DNA of 64,000 bases from contig NZ_FMVM01000003.1 in NCBI RefSeq assembly GCF_900102085.1, positions 1-64,000 on the forward strand, given 5' to 3'. Position 1 is the stretch's first letter; each line of letters begins with the position of its first letter. Position numbers and translations under genes: made by a program. Source of the stretch: Paenibacillus polysaccharolyticus. GTDB lineage: Bacteria; Bacillota; Bacilli; Paenibacillales; Paenibacillaceae. Shown piece after piece: positions 32,843-42,431 of this stretch. A model generated the notes under the pieces. That model was given only the letters and a program-made list of their open reading frames with translations. It did not search any database and was not told where the DNA came from.

Positions 32843-33823
32843 ATGGAAAACACATCAACAGCATCAACGATTTATCGCAAGGAACGAAGCAACACCGGAT
32901 TTTGGCTAGTTGTGCTAGGCGCAGCCCTCTGGGGTGTAGACCCCTTATTCCGCATCCTTTTGCTAAAAACGATGACTTCTACACAGATTGTTCTAATCGA
33001 ACACATCATCGTCAGCCTTGTTGCGATTCCGGTATTATGGAAGTTCCGGGATGATCTGAAGAAACTGCGTGCACGTCACTGGATCGCTGTTATCTTCATT
33101 TCCTGGGGCGGATCAGCCCTGGCAACGGTTTTATTCACTTTGGCGCTTACCCATAATGATCCCAACACGGTATTGTTATTGCAAAAAATGCAGCCACTTT
33201 TCGCAATTGTACTTGCAAAATTGTTATTAAAAGAAACATTGCCGCGTCACTTCGGCGGACTGTTCATCATTGCGCTGGCAGGAACATATCTGCTTACGTT
33301 TGGCTTCTCACTTCCGCTCGGCAACTGGAATAACTGGATTCATGCAGGTAGCCTGCTGTCTCTTGGTGCCGCAGCTTTGTGGGGTGGTTCTACCGTTATG
33401 GGCCGGTTAATGCTTGGTCAAGCTCGTTATGAGACGGTCACCTCCCTTCGTTTTGTCGTTGCGCTTCCGCTCCTAATCTTCATGACCTGGAATGAAGGTG
33501 CACCTTGGACACTCCCGGCTGGAACAGGGGCACAGGCTGCAGTCATTCTGAATATTTTGGGGCAGGCGCTTCTACCAGGCTTGCTAAGTCTACTCTTGTA
33601 TTACAAAGGGTTGTCTTCCACCAAAGCTTCTGTTGCAACCCTCGCAGAACTCAGTTTCCCGATGGCCGGCGTGCTTGTAAACTGGATTGCATTCCGTACG
33701 CTGATAACCTGGGAGCAATTGCTTGGCTTTATCCTGATCTGGATCGCACTATTCCTGATTTCCAAACAGCAGGAACGCTCTACACCGATCGCCGAGGCCG
33801 CACCCAAACTTCGCACGGAGTAA
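32843..33823 (+). CDS. EamA/DMT-family transporter under FMN riboswitch control (probable flavin transporter)
   Basis: The 326-residue protein has ten hydrophobic segments in two EamA repeats (about 25-160 and 175-310), typical of drug/metabolite transporters. An FMN riboswitch directly upstream suggests riboflavin or a precursor as substrate, likely import given repression by FMN. Known FMN-regulated transporters include RibU, RibM and RibN; RibN is also an EamA protein, but in Proteobacteria. ATG 32843-32845 follows AAGGAG. Direction and substrate are inferred. Confidence 0.8.
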   Translation: MENTSTASTIYRKERSNTGFWLVVLGAALWGVDPLFRILLLKTMTSTQIVLIEHIIVSLVAIPVLWKFRDDLKKLRARHWIAVIFISWGGSALATVLFTLALTHNDPNTVLLLQKMQPLFAIVLAKLLLKETLPRHFGGLFIIALAGTYLLTFGFSLPLGNWNNWIHAGSLLSLGAAALWGGSTVMGRLMLGQARYETVTSLRFVVALPLLIFMTWNEGAPWTLPAGTGAQAAVILNILGQALLPGLLSLLLYYKGLSSTKASVATLAELSFPMAGVLVNWIAFRTLITWEQLLGFILIWIALFLISKQQERSTPIAEAAPKLRTE

Positions 33824-33848
33824 TACATTTTCATCTGGATCAAATAAT

Positions 33849-33889
33849 ATAAGCACTGTTTCACCTTCCGAGGTGAGCAGTGCTTTTCT
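33849..33889 (+). terminator. Terminator of the EamA transporter gene
   Basis: AAGCACTG, CACCT, TCCG loop, AGGTG and CAGTGCTTTTCTTC form a stem-loop with T-tract 26 bases after the stop. Confidence 0.8.
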
Positions 33890-34015
33890 TCTACTGTTTT
33901 TCTTCATCATGATGGCTTGATATTTTGTCTTTTGTCTGCCTAGGTGGTACGATGGCTTATGGAACTTGGAACAAGATATCCAACAGGAACTATTTTCAGA
34001 GAGGAACGATTACTA

Positions 34016-35524
34016 ATGTCTTCATTCTCATATACCTCCTATGACGCTATAGGGCTCGCCGAACTGATTCGCTCCCGGGAAGTATCCCCGGTTGAACTGC
34101 TTGAAGCTGCCTATGCACGTCTGGAAGAAGTCAATCCACATCTCAATGCAGTCATTCGTACATATGAAACACGTGCTCGGCAGGAAGCCAGCATGGTTAG
34201 GCCTGGAGAACAGCCATTTGCAGGTGTGCCGTTGCTCCTCAAAGATATTTCTCAATCTTTGGAAGGTGAACTTCTTACCTCTGGCTCACGTCTGTTCAGC
34301 GAACATCGTGCTCTTCGCAACTCCAATTTCGTAACTCGTTTGCTCGAAGCAGGCTTTATTGTGATCGGACATACGAATACACCGGAATTCGGGTTGAAAA
34401 ATATAACCGAGCCACGTCTACACGGGCCAACGCGCAATCCGTGGAATGTGAATCATTCCCCAGGCGGCTCAAGCGGCGGTGCCGCTGCCGCTGTAGCATC
34501 AGGCATCGTGCCGCTTGCCGGCGCAAGTGATGGCGGTGGTTCCATTCGAATTCCCGCTTCCTTCAGCGGTCTGTTTGGGCTGAAACCAACCCGCGGACGC
34601 ACTCCCGTTGGTCCAGGTGTGGGAAGACAATGGCAAGGAGCCTCGATAGATTTTGCAGTATCTCGCTCCGTCAGAGACAGTGCTGCACTGCTGGATACGC
34701 TCCAGATTATCCAACCGGAAGCCGCATTTCATGCACCATTATTCTCGGGAAGTTACCTGGCTGATATGAACTATCCGCATCAACGCAAATGGCGAATCGC
34801 TTATACGATGGATTCACCTGTCGGCACACCTGTCAGTGAAGATGCCAAAGAGGCTGTGATGAAATTAGTCCATTTCTTGGAATCTCAAGGGCATCATGTT
34901 GAAGAAAAGTTAAGTCCAGTCAATGGCGTACGCCTGATGGAAAACTATTACATGATGAACAGCGGCGAGATGGCCGCTATGATTTCATCCATGGAACAAA
35001 GTATGGGTCGTTCTCTCACTGCAGATGATATGGAGATTGAGTCCTGGGTACTGGCTGAAGCGGGCAAAAAAGTATCTGCTGCTGAATTTGTTCATAGCTT
35101 GGCCGAATGGGACGTGGCGGCTGCGCAGATGTCTACGCTGTTTGAACGGTATGATTTTTACATCACACCTGTTAACGCTTTTCCCGCACCCCGGATTGGC
35201 GAACTGACGCCACATGCGGAGCAGATTCAACATCTGATGTCCGTCAGTGATCTGGATAAAACGGCGCAACAAGAGCTGATCTATGAGATGTTCAAGCCGA
35301 GCCTTACGTACACCCCGTTTACACAACTTGCGAATCTGACAGGTCAGCCAGCCATTAGTCTTCCTCTGCATTTGACTGCGGAAGGTCTGCCAATGGGTGT
35401 TCAAGTTATGGCGACCAAAGGGCGTGAAGATTGGTTATTGCATCTGGCTGGTCAACTCGAATCAACCGAGTTGTGGGTTGGCATGGAGGCGAATCCCATG
35501 TTCCCAACCTCGACAAAAGCTTAA
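34016..35524 (+). CDS. Amidase (amidase signature family)
   Basis: The 502-residue enzyme has the Ser-cisSer-Lys triad of the family: K76 (VPLLLKDIS), S152 ([15 protein letters not shown]) and S176 ([13 protein letters not shown]). It hydrolyses an amide; substrates of such enzymes range from indoleacetamide to acylated amino acids. It is not next to gatB/gatC, so it is not the Glu-tRNA amidotransferase subunit. The start ATG 34016-34018 follows AGAGG at 11 bases, longer than usual. It has no signal peptide. Confidence 0.85.
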   Translation: MSSFSYTSYDAIGLAELIRSREVSPVELLEAAYARLEEVNPHLNAVIRTYETRARQEASMVRPGEQPFAGVPLLLKDISQSLEGELLTSGSRLFSEHRALRNSNFVTRLLEAGFIVIGHTNTPEFGLKNITEPRLHGPTRNPWNVNHSPGGSSGGAAAAVASGIVPLAGASDGGGSIRIPASFSGLFGLKPTRGRTPVGPGVGRQWQGASIDFAVSRSVRDSAALLDTLQIIQPEAAFHAPLFSGSYLADMNYPHQRKWRIAYTMDSPVGTPVSEDAKEAVMKLVHFLESQGHHVEEKLSPVNGVRLMENYYMMNSGEMAAMISSMEQSMGRSLTADDMEIESWVLAEAGKKVSAAEFVHSLAEWDVAAAQMSTLFERYDFYITPVNAFPAPRIGELTPHAEQIQHLMSVSDLDKTAQQELIYEMFKPSLTYTPFTQLANLTGQPAISLPLHLTAEGLPMGVQVMATKGREDWLLHLAGQLESTELWVGMEANPMFPTSTKA

Positions 35525-35544
35525 AGTATTTATAAAAGTGGAAA

Positions 35545-35579
35545 GAAGCCAGCAGAACATAACTGTATGGCTTTTTTTC
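35545..35579 (+). terminator. Weak terminator of the amidase gene
   Basis: AGCCAGCAG and CTGTATGGCT form a short stem, followed by TTTTTTTC. The stem is imperfect. Confidence 0.5.
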
Positions 35580-35626
35580 AGATGATAATTACAGTTGTTC
35601 ATGTGACCATCTTTCTGACAATAGAT

Positions 35627-35649
35627 TTAGGTTAACATAATAATAATGA
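35627..35649. repeat. Dispersed 23-bp AT-rich repeat, copy 2
   Basis: This copy differs from 19293-19315 by one base (GGTTAACAT versus GGTTTACAT). Here it is followed by TGTAAA, forming a partial palindrome with TTAACAT. It lies about 100 bases upstream of the DUF3231 gene. Confidence 0.35.
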
Positions 35650-35747
35650 TGTAAATTATAATCTTGGACTACTTCTCTACCGGATAAAATTGCTTGTCAT
35701 GTAAACCCTAATGCAGTGAAATAAATAACTTAGCGGGAGGGATCAGC

Positions 35748-36260
35748 ATGGGAATTTTAAGTGGAAATCCTAAAAACGAGCCCATGCATTATGGAGAAAT
35801 CTATAGTGTATGGGAGTGCTCAATGGTAGCCAAAGGAGCTGTCTCTTGTTATCAGGCTTATATGAATCACGCAGGAGACAAGGATTTGAAGAAAATTTTA
35901 GAAGACTTGCTGGATCAAGCCAGACTGGAAATTAAAGAATGTGACGCCTTACTCACCGAGAATGGTATCACGCCCGCTCCGACTCTTCCAGAGAGACCCG
36001 TTGTGGCATTAGAGGACATTCCTCCTGGTGCAAGGTTTACTGATCCAGAGATAGGTGCCAAAGTTGCAGCTGATACTGCTCTTGGATTAGTCGCAGCGAG
36101 TCAGACTATTGGTCAATCCATCCGTGAGGACATTGGTGCACTGTTTGCGAAATACCATGTTACCAAAACAGCACTGGGTGTGCGCATTCTTCGTTTGAGC
36201 AAAGAAAAAGGATGGCTTATTCCCCCGCCGCTGCAAGTGAAAAGACCGGATGGCGAATAG
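35748..36260 (+). CDS. DUF3231 family protein
   Basis: The 170-residue protein is a DUF3231 helical domain, with YGEIYSVWECSMVAKGAVSC near the N-terminus, an ITPAPTLPERP linker and a C-terminal Val/Ala-rich helix (AADTALGLVAASQTIGQSIR). Bacillota DUF3231 proteins are often spore-associated or spore-coat-like; the molecular role is unknown. Start ATG follows GCGGGAGGGA. It faces the GH43 gene, with a shared terminator. Confidence 0.8.
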   Translation: MGILSGNPKNEPMHYGEIYSVWECSMVAKGAVSCYQAYMNHAGDKDLKKILEDLLDQARLEIKECDALLTENGITPAPTLPERPVVALEDIPPGARFTDPEIGAKVAADTALGLVAASQTIGQSIREDIGALFAKYHVTKTALGVRILRLSKEKGWLIPPPLQVKRPDGE

Positions 36261-36320
36261 TTTTGTGATATTAAACGAATTAAATAAAGACATTTAATAA
36301 TGAAATAAACACACAACATT

Positions 36321-36369
36321 AAAGAAGCCGAGAAGAGGAAATAACATATTCCTCTTCTCGGCCTCTTTC
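36321..36369. terminator. Bidirectional terminator between DUF3231 and GH43
   Basis: AAAGAAGCCGAGAAGAGGAA pairs with TTCCTCTTCTCGGCCTCTTT around a 7- to 8-base loop, with T-rich or A-rich flanks on both sides, so it can end transcripts from either strand. Confidence 0.75.
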
Positions 36370-36384
36370 GTATTCAGAAAAGAA

Positions 36385-37950
36385 TTAGACTTTCTTATCT
36401 CCCGATTCGTAATTGAAGTATTCTACATCCACATACCCTTGTTCTCTTTCATGGTTCAGATTGTACACCCCTACCCGGTCTCCCCGGTAGGGTCCCCAAC
36501 CCAATGGATAGACTTCACCAAAGGAGATAAAATTCTCTCCATCCAGGCTGTATTCATACCTGTTTTCACCATACAAGTTCCAAGTCGATCTCAACCATAA
36601 CTCAGTGGTATCAAAAGATGGTCCCCATTCGATTGTATTTGAATGATTGAACTTCAATACCCGAGTTCCTTCCTGCTGATGAATACCAATCGTACAATAG
36701 GTTTGTCCAAAATGGCATAGACCCGTTTCCTGGTCATCCACCATCCCACTTAGATCATACTTGGCAGTCACTACGTTATGAGGCACACGATACGTCCTTT
36801 GGGAAAGAATGTTCGAGATTTTAAAGAAATCATTCTTCTCCGAAGGCACGCAAGCATGCAAACGCAAATATCCTCGTCTCTCTGTGAAAGACCACGTATC
36901 CGCTTTGGGTTGGTGGTTCCATCCCCACTGAGACTGCAGTACCGGGCTATTGAAATCATCATTCACGGTTAAGATCGTTTTGGGATAACCTTGAATTGGT
37001 TTTTTTCCTCCCCATACCATCTCTCCGACACCGTCACCATCTGTATCCTCACCAATGATTGGCCAACCGTCAACCCACGTAACGGGAAGCAGGTGAAGAG
37101 TTCTGCCTTCAAAGTAACCACCGGCTCCTTGGTGACTAATGAAATACCACTCCCCAGACGCTGTTTGCACAAGTCCGCCTTGATTCGGTTCGCGGTCCAC
37201 TTCCACACCATGCGTATGGATTAACTCTTTTTCTTCGTAAGGACCGTATAAATGCTCTGAACGGAGCATCATAACAACCCTTACCTCCTCACCATTTCTC
37301 GGTCGAACTTCACTATGGAAAATGTAATAAAGTCCGTTTATTTTGTAAAGCTTACTCGCTTCGCTACCTTTATATTGATGGATCACGACACCACTGTCAT
37401 GCAAAATTTGTTTTCCATCGTCGCTCAGTTTGAACAGATAAATATTATAATTGTCAGCAAAATTCGTAGCCACCAGATATCCTTGACCGTCATCATCCCA
37501 AAAAGGACAACAATCGTCCCAGCCAGCAATCTCCCAACTATGATAAAGAGACTCCCATGGGCCAGCAGGATCTGTAGCTGTGCTTACGAACAAACCCTCA
37601 TCCGGTGTGAAAAAATACACCCAAAATTGATGGTCATGAAAACGGATCGCTCCCGCCCAGACACCTCTTGCATAACGATTCATTCGATCATGCCGATATT
37701 CAGGCCCGATAACTGTCAAATCTTCTACGACATGACTAATTACATTCCAATTGACCAAATCTTTAGAGTGCAGAACAGCCATACCTGGTGAGCAATGTAA
37801 TGTGGAAGAGATCGCATAGTAGTCTTCCCCAACGCTTATCACATCTGGATCGCAGTAATCTCCAGGCAAGACTGGATTGACATAAGTACCGTCCCCTTGA
37901 TCGCCCCATTTTCCTTCATTGGAAAGCAAAACGTAATCTTTGTTCATCAT
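36385..37950 (-). CDS. Glycoside hydrolase family 43 (beta-xylosidase/arabinofuranosidase-like)
   Basis: The 521-residue protein has a GH43 five-bladed propeller (about 20-325) with catalytic Asp34 in GDYCDPDVI, the pKa-modulating Asp in GWDDCCPFWDDDG and the general acid Glu in KGSEASKLYKING. A C-terminal beta-sandwich (about 345-515) follows, as in GH43 beta-xylosidases. There is no signal peptide, so it should act on imported oligosaccharides, which suits arabino-xylo-oligosaccharides. The exact linkage is unknown. ATG 37948-37950 follows GAGGG at 5 bases. No transporter or regulator is adjacent. Confidence 0.85.
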   Translation of the reverse strand: MMNKDYVLLSNEGKWGDQGDGTYVNPVLPGDYCDPDVISVGEDYYAISSTLHCSPGMAVLHSKDLVNWNVISHVVEDLTVIGPEYRHDRMNRYARGVWAGAIRFHDHQFWVYFFTPDEGLFVSTATDPAGPWESLYHSWEIAGWDDCCPFWDDDGQGYLVATNFADNYNIYLFKLSDDGKQILHDSGVVIHQYKGSEASKLYKINGLYYIFHSEVRPRNGEEVRVVMMLRSEHLYGPYEEKELIHTHGVEVDREPNQGGLVQTASGEWYFISHQGAGGYFEGRTLHLLPVTWVDGWPIIGEDTDGDGVGEMVWGGKKPIQGYPKTILTVNDDFNSPVLQSQWGWNHQPKADTWSFTERRGYLRLHACVPSEKNDFFKISNILSQRTYRVPHNVVTAKYDLSGMVDDQETGLCHFGQTYCTIGIHQQEGTRVLKFNHSNTIEWGPSFDTTELWLRSTWNLYGENRYEYSLDGENFISFGEVYPLGWGPYRGDRVGVYNLNHEREQGYVDVEYFNYESGDKKV

Positions 37951-38060
37951 TGTTTCCCTCTTTTCTGGGATGCAGTTGACCTAACTTTTTGATGATCTGA
38001 TACATTACACTACGAATCTTGTAATCATCATATTACTTGAAAATTAATATATAAGATAGA

Positions 38061-38098
38061 TAAAACATGATCCTGATTTTTCAGAGATCATGTTTTAT
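38061..38098 (-). terminator. Terminator of the APC permease gene at 38164
   Basis: TAAAACATGATC (38061-38072) and GATCATGTTTTA (38086-38097) are perfect complements. On the minus strand the stem ends in TTTTA, about 65 bases past the stop. Confidence 0.6.
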
Positions 38099-38163
38099 GA
38101 TGAAACCTTAGGCAACGTAGATTCAGAAGTAACCACCTGTTTAGCTTTAGAAGTTTATGTTCT

Positions 38164-39606
38164 TCACTTGATTTTGTTCCTTTGTTTACGAATACCTGTA
38201 ATATGAAAGGCTGCTCTCTCCGAGGGGCTGCTCTCATCAGCTTGCTCCTTTTGCTCGTCTTGCTCCGTACTTGCAGCGGATGATGTTTTTTTGCGCTTGC
38301 GTTGCACGATGATATCACTTAAAGCAATTAGAGAAATCAGCAGTAAACTAATAAAGAAACCAGGCCGGCTTAGGCCATGAAAAAGAGTTCCAGTTATGGC
38401 CGTGCTGATCAGCACCAATCCAGTCCAGCGTTTTATCACATCTATGGTGCGAGATTTCAGCAACCGACCTGAGGAGAGCAAGATAAACAGCCAGTTATAC
38501 ATCAGCATTAACCCTGCGGCAGTAGTTACATATTCGTAGACTTTTCCAGGAAGCAGTAGCGACATGATAATCGTACCAACCAAACCACAACCAATCAGAC
38601 ACAAGGCAAATAGAGGATATTTCTTCTTCCATTTCTGTGAGAATAACTTTGGGGCATCCCCCTCCTGTGCCAGCGTAATCATCATGGAGGTCACTGCATA
38701 GAGCGATGCGGTCATCGTAGAGAAACCGGCCACAATCAGAACACCGTTGAACAAATGTGGTACAAAAGCAAGGTGATCACTGCTCAGTGCAAGTACAAAC
38801 GGACTTTCTTTCGGGTTAAAAGCAGACAGCGGAACCATGGTTAGTGCAAGGCCAATGGAAACGACATAAACTGCAGACAGTGAAATAAGCATGACTTTGC
38901 CCGCTTTGGGTGCATCCTCCGGTTTTTCCAATCGATATGACATAATGCCGAGCACTTCAATACCTCCATACGCATAGAACGCAAACAAGAACGCAGACCA
39001 CAATCCTACTGCCCCTTTCGGGAAAATGGAAGCCATGTCCATCGGTACCTTATGTGCATATTTGGTGCCTCCAATCCAGCCGGCAAGTAGAGCGACCGCC
39101 AGAACCAGAAACATGATTATAGCCGCAATTTTAATGACTGCGAGTACATTTTCAACCCGGTCGAATCCCTTGTTTCCAAAAAACACAATACATAAACCGA
39201 CGATTCCATACCCCGCGGCAAAGATCCAGAGTGGAACGCTGGGAAACCAGAAACGCGAAAAGATAGAAAGTGCGGTCAGCTGGCTCCCCATAATGAGAAG
39301 CTCCGAAAACCAATAGACCCATCCACTCGCAAAACCTGCCCATGCGCCAAACGCCTTCTTCGCATAAGAACGAAACGACCCTTGCTCCGGATGGTCCGAA
39401 GTCATACGTGCCAAAGCATCAAAAACAACATATGTACCTAACGCAGCAAGTGCATAAGCAATTACTACAGCTGGTCCCCCGATGGTAATAGCTAGACTTG
39501 AACCGAGAAAATAACCCGTTCCTATGGTGCCCGCAACGCCCAACAAACTGAGTTGCCACCATTTCAATTTCTTTTCATCCGATGATTTTCCTGAAGCCTG
39601 ACTCAT
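38164..39606 (-). CDS. APC-family amino acid permease (AAT type)
   Basis: The 480-residue membrane protein has about 12 hydrophobic segments. Helix 1 reads LSLLGVAGTIGTGYFLGSSL, the APC glycine-rich start, and later KKAFGAWAGFASGWVYWFS and FYAYGGIEVLGIMSYRLEKP are typical of AAT-type H+/amino acid symporters. The substrate is not decidable. The C-terminal tail (about 440-480) is highly charged and Ser/Glu-rich. ATG 39604-39606 follows AAAGGA; a longer upstream ATG has no SD. Confidence 0.85.
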   Translation of the reverse strand: MSQASGKSSDEKKLKWWQLSLLGVAGTIGTGYFLGSSLAITIGGPAVVIAYALAALGTYVVFDALARMTSDHPEQGSFRSYAKKAFGAWAGFASGWVYWFSELLIMGSQLTALSIFSRFWFPSVPLWIFAAGYGIVGLCIVFFGNKGFDRVENVLAVIKIAAIIMFLVLAVALLAGWIGGTKYAHKVPMDMASIFPKGAVGLWSAFLFAFYAYGGIEVLGIMSYRLEKPEDAPKAGKVMLISLSAVYVVSIGLALTMVPLSAFNPKESPFVLALSSDHLAFVPHLFNGVLIVAGFSTMTASLYAVTSMMITLAQEGDAPKLFSQKWKKKYPLFALCLIGCGLVGTIIMSLLLPGKVYEYVTTAAGLMLMYNWLFILLSSGRLLKSRTIDVIKRWTGLVLISTAITGTLFHGLSRPGFFISLLLISLIALSDIIVQRKRKKTSSAASTEQDEQKEQADESSPSERAAFHITGIRKQRNKIK

Positions 39607-39742
39607 TTCGTCAATCCTTTCCCTCTTGATAATCGTCGCAACAGGTAGCCTTCCCCAATTGGAGCAAAACATCTCCCTGAATATTTCTTCGAACCTCTCA
39701 GCATAATACACAGGTAAATTCAAACAAATAGGAGGCACCATC

Positions 39743-40099
39743 ATGAACCAATTTTCGCAATCACAACAGATTACGCAACTCGCTCAACAACTGACGCAAC
39801 AAACACAACAAGCTTCCATGCAATATCAACAATTGCTGAGACAAGAACAAAGCAATGCTCAACAATTGGAACAATTGGCCCAGCGCGAGCAACAAGCTGC
39901 GCATATTATTCAAACGGCATTGCAAGGACATCAGACAGCAATTCAACAATTGCAACAGATTTCCAACCTAGCTCAGCAGCTTGCAAATACTTCTTCCCAG
40001 CATGTATCCTACATTGATCAACCATACAATACACCTAACACGACAATCCAAGGACAAGGTCAGTCATTTGGCAATTTCTCCAACCAACATCGCCAATAG
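39743..40099 (+). CDS. Gln-rich, Lys-free hypothetical protein (coiled-coil like)
   Basis: The 118-residue protein contains 38 glutamines and no lysine. Residues 1-75 have a heptad-like pattern of Gln/Leu/Ala (ITQLAQQLTQQTQQAS), with a short Asn/Thr/Gln tail. It has no signal peptide. Start ATG follows ATAGGAGG at 8 bases and it has its own terminator. Such Gln-rich proteins are often spore-associated and could be acyl donors for spore transglutaminase, but this is inference. No family was recognised. Confidence 0.6.
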   Translation: MNQFSQSQQITQLAQQLTQQTQQASMQYQQLLRQEQSNAQQLEQLAQREQQAAHIIQTALQGHQTAIQQLQQISNLAQQLANTSSQHVSYIDQPYNTPNTTIQGQGQSFGNFSNQHRQ

Positions 40100-40126
40100 G
40101 TTAAGATTTGGCAGGAAATTGCAAAT

Positions 40127-40158
40127 AACAAGGAGCTCAATACTGAGCTCCTTGTTTG
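40127..40158 (+). terminator. Terminator of the Gln-rich protein gene
   Basis: AACAAGGAGCTCA and TGAGCTCCTTGTT are perfect complements around ATAC, ending in TTTG. Confidence 0.8.
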
Positions 40159-40315
40159 CGTTTCAGCTAGTTGCTTTCTTCTGAAATTACTGCTTGGCAC
40201 AAACTACTTCATGATACGCATTTCACTGAACAGTCTACCCAATGTTTACTTTCATAAATGGACAGTCACCATTTTGCTTGCAGGCGATATCCTATAAGTA
40301 AAAGGAGGCTTACTG

Positions 40316-41068
40316 ATGTCGCTATTGTTTTCTTCTACTGATATGGAAAATGGTGAGCTCCCGTTGGATCTGTGGCAAAGGGATGCTTATCGTTTGTTCT
40401 CTGCCAAGATGAGTGACCGGGAGGCCAGGTTCCCCTGTATTCCTGCAACCCAGGCATATGCACTGGGTCATCTTCGATATGGATTTGTCTTTCGCTCCAA
40501 ATATCTTTCTCTTGCGGAGCAGCTATCAGCAATTGTAACGGAATATGGGGCTTCTTCACGTTCCTTCGGAGATTTTTCATCACTGGTCATTTTTTTTGAA
40601 AAAGAAAAGGAAGTAAAAGACGTGCTCACTTACGAAAAATCATTCTGGAACCTGTTAAGTGAGATGCGAACTCTCGATACCGAATCATGGCCAGCAGATA
40701 TCCCGGAAGACCCCGAGAATCCATTATGGGAGTACTGTTATAACGATGAACGGTATTTCGTTTATTGCGGTACACCAGCTCACATTTCAAGACAAAGTCG
40801 CCATTTTCCTTATCTCATGTTAGCTATGACGCCTCGCTGGGTCCTTGATTTATGGAATGAGCAGCCACAGCGGGCTGCAGCCATCGGGCCAAGAATTCGA
40901 GCGAGGCTTGCTGCCTATGACACGATTCCCGCACATCCTGAATTGAAGCAATACGGGGCAGAAGGAAATCTGGAGTATAAACAATATTTTCTACGAGATG
41001 ATGACACTGCCCCATCCAAATGCCCTTTTCTACGCTCTTTGTTACAACAACCACAAGCAAAAGAATAA
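40316..41068 (+). CDS. YqcI/YcgG family protein
   Basis: The 250-residue protein has the family features: RFPCIPATQAYALGHLRYGF near residue 38, WPADIPEDPENPLWEYCYND, and AMTPRWVL. The conserved Cys/Pro block suggests a metal or active-site role, and the family is listed with unknown function; some are linked to heme or hydroxyurea-type resistance, but that is not shown here. No signal peptide or transmembrane helix. Start ATG follows AAAAGGAGG at 6 bases. Confidence 0.8.
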   Translation: MSLLFSSTDMENGELPLDLWQRDAYRLFSAKMSDREARFPCIPATQAYALGHLRYGFVFRSKYLSLAEQLSAIVTEYGASSRSFGDFSSLVIFFEKEKEVKDVLTYEKSFWNLLSEMRTLDTESWPADIPEDPENPLWEYCYNDERYFVYCGTPAHISRQSRHFPYLMLAMTPRWVLDLWNEQPQRAAAIGPRIRARLAAYDTIPAHPELKQYGAEGNLEYKQYFLRDDDTAPSKCPFLRSLLQQPQAKE

Positions 41069-41087
41069 AATTAACCGTATTCTAAAC

Positions 41088-41147
41088 AAGCTCTCCTTCG
41101 AATAAGCTGTTATACGAGCCGAGGTGTGAGGAGAGCACTTCTTTTTA
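41088..41147 (+). terminator. Possible terminator of the YqcI/YcgG gene
   Basis: GCTCTCCT (41090-41097) and AGGAGAGC (41129-41136) are complementary but 31 bases apart; a T-rich run (CTTTTTATAT) follows. The long loop makes it weak. Confidence 0.4.
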
Positions 41148-41253
41148 TATCTCTTCCATGTGAAGAGTTACATAGACTACTAGAGCAAACGTCTTTTTTA
41201 AGTGGACAAGCTTCTTTTCTTCCATCAACCCATCTCTCAGAAAGGAAATGATT

Positions 41254-41898
41254 ATGGAGATTTATGTGAAATTTATTCTGATCGGACTTGCTATTGCCAT
41301 GCCGGTAGGCGCAATCACGGTAGAGATGACCAAGCAGGGACTGCGAAATGGATTCCTTCATGGCTGGGCGGTTGGTCTAGGTGGTATGACATTGGATATC
41401 GCTTTAATTATTGCTATGTATTTTGGATTTGCTACACTGTTATCCGTTCCATTCGTTCAGATTCCACTATGGTTGGCGGGTGCAGGATTTTTAGCTTATT
41501 TGGGATATGAATCCATCCGTAATTCGGATGTGAGCCTCATGACAACAGACGGAAAGACGTTTCCGACCAAACCCTCTTTTTGGCGGACTTATCGTAATGG
41601 TTTATTGGTTGCGATCTCCCCAGGTAATTTGATGTTTTGGGTTTCTGTATTTGGTGTTGTCTTATCCGACTCTTATCAATCGGCAGGCAAGCTCAGTTTT
41701 GTCATTGCGGCAATCGGGATATTATGTGGCATTCTGCTACATGATCTCGGTTTGCTCACCATCGTATCCATCACACGTAAAATGATGAGTCCCAGGATGG
41801 TACAGCTCGTTTCGAGCCTGGCCGGAGTTCTTCTAATTGGCTTTGCGTTCTACTTTTTATATAAGTTTGTTAGCGCATTGTGGCAAGTTATTTTTTAA
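41254..41898 (+). CDS. LysE/RhtB family exporter
   Basis: The 214-residue protein has six hydrophobic segments and the LysE signature at the N-terminus: IGLAIAMPVGAITVEMTKQG, followed by GWAVGLGGMTLDIALIIAMY and ISPGNLMFWVSVFGVVLS. It exports an amino acid or related compound. The specific substrate is unknown. The start ATG 41254-41256 lies 7 bases after AAAGGA; an ATG at 41248 sits too close to the SD. It is followed by a strong terminator. Confidence 0.85.
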   Translation: MEIYVKFILIGLAIAMPVGAITVEMTKQGLRNGFLHGWAVGLGGMTLDIALIIAMYFGFATLLSVPFVQIPLWLAGAGFLAYLGYESIRNSDVSLMTTDGKTFPTKPSFWRTYRNGLLVAISPGNLMFWVSVFGVVLSDSYQSAGKLSFVIAAIGILCGILLHDLGLLTIVSITRKMMSPRMVQLVSSLAGVLLIGFAFYFLYKFVSALWQVIF

Positions 41899-41965
41899 GA
41901 ATAAGGCTCTTGATCCCTTTATCATCTATCGTCCGACTCATTACATGTATTACTTACATTGTGAT

Positions 41966-42008
41966 TAAAAAAAGCTGCCCTTTCATTGAGAAAGGAGCAG
42001 CTTTTTCT
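41966..42008 (+). terminator. Terminator of the LysE-type exporter gene
   Basis: AAAAGCTGCCCTTTC, ATTGA loop and GAAAGGAGCAGCTTTTT form a long stem ending in a T-tract. Confidence 0.8.
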
Positions 42009-42117
42009 ATTGACGTTCTTCTCAGAATGTGGAGGTTCGTTTATACGTTACTCGGAGTTGATTGGAGTGTGATTGTATGATTTATAGCGATGTAACAATG
42101 GAGCATATTTGATATTA

Positions 42118-42138
42118 CTATTGTGAATTTTTCATATG
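42118..42138. repeat. Dispersed 21-bp repeat, copy 1
   Basis: CTATTGTGAATTTTTCATAT followed by G occurs identically at 47118-47138. The TTTCATATG(T)TGAAA part is a near-palindrome. This copy lies just beyond the stop of the barstar gene. Confidence 0.4.
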
Positions 42139-42146
42139 TTGAAATT

Positions 42147-42431
42147 TTATAATTTTACTGTAAATCTAAATAATTCCTCTAGCTGTTCATCGACCTCGTA
42201 CAGTAAGTTCATCAATTGATCTGCGTAAGGTCCAATCGAGGCTCTGCTGTCACTAAAATGGTTCCATTCTAGCGTAACCGGGACTGGCACATGCCATACT
42301 AACGCTTCCCAGAGGGTGTCCATACTTTCAAAATGAGCTAGTTGCAACGAAAATTCGGCCTGAAGTATGCGTTGCAGATCCTCCACGCTTCCTATTGCTT
42401 TCCCATCAATGATCACTTTCACTTTTTTCAT
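42147..42431 (-). CDS. Barstar-family protein (RNase inhibitor-like)
   Basis: The 94-residue protein matches the barstar (barnase inhibitor) fold: MKKVKVIIDGKAIGSVEDLQ, MDTLWEALVWHVPVPVTLEW, then NHFSDSR. Barstar binds and inhibits a secreted ribonuclease of the barnase type. No barnase-like gene is visible in the window, so it is an orphan inhibitor or protects against RNases of other strains. ATG 42429-42431 follows AGGAG. Its start overlaps the end of the psiE gene by 26 bases, implying coupled translation. Confidence 0.8.
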   Translation of the reverse strand: MKKVKVIIDGKAIGSVEDLQRILQAEFSLQLAHFESMDTLWEALVWHVPVPVTLEWNHFSDSRASIGPYADQLMNLLYEVDEQLEELFRFTVKL

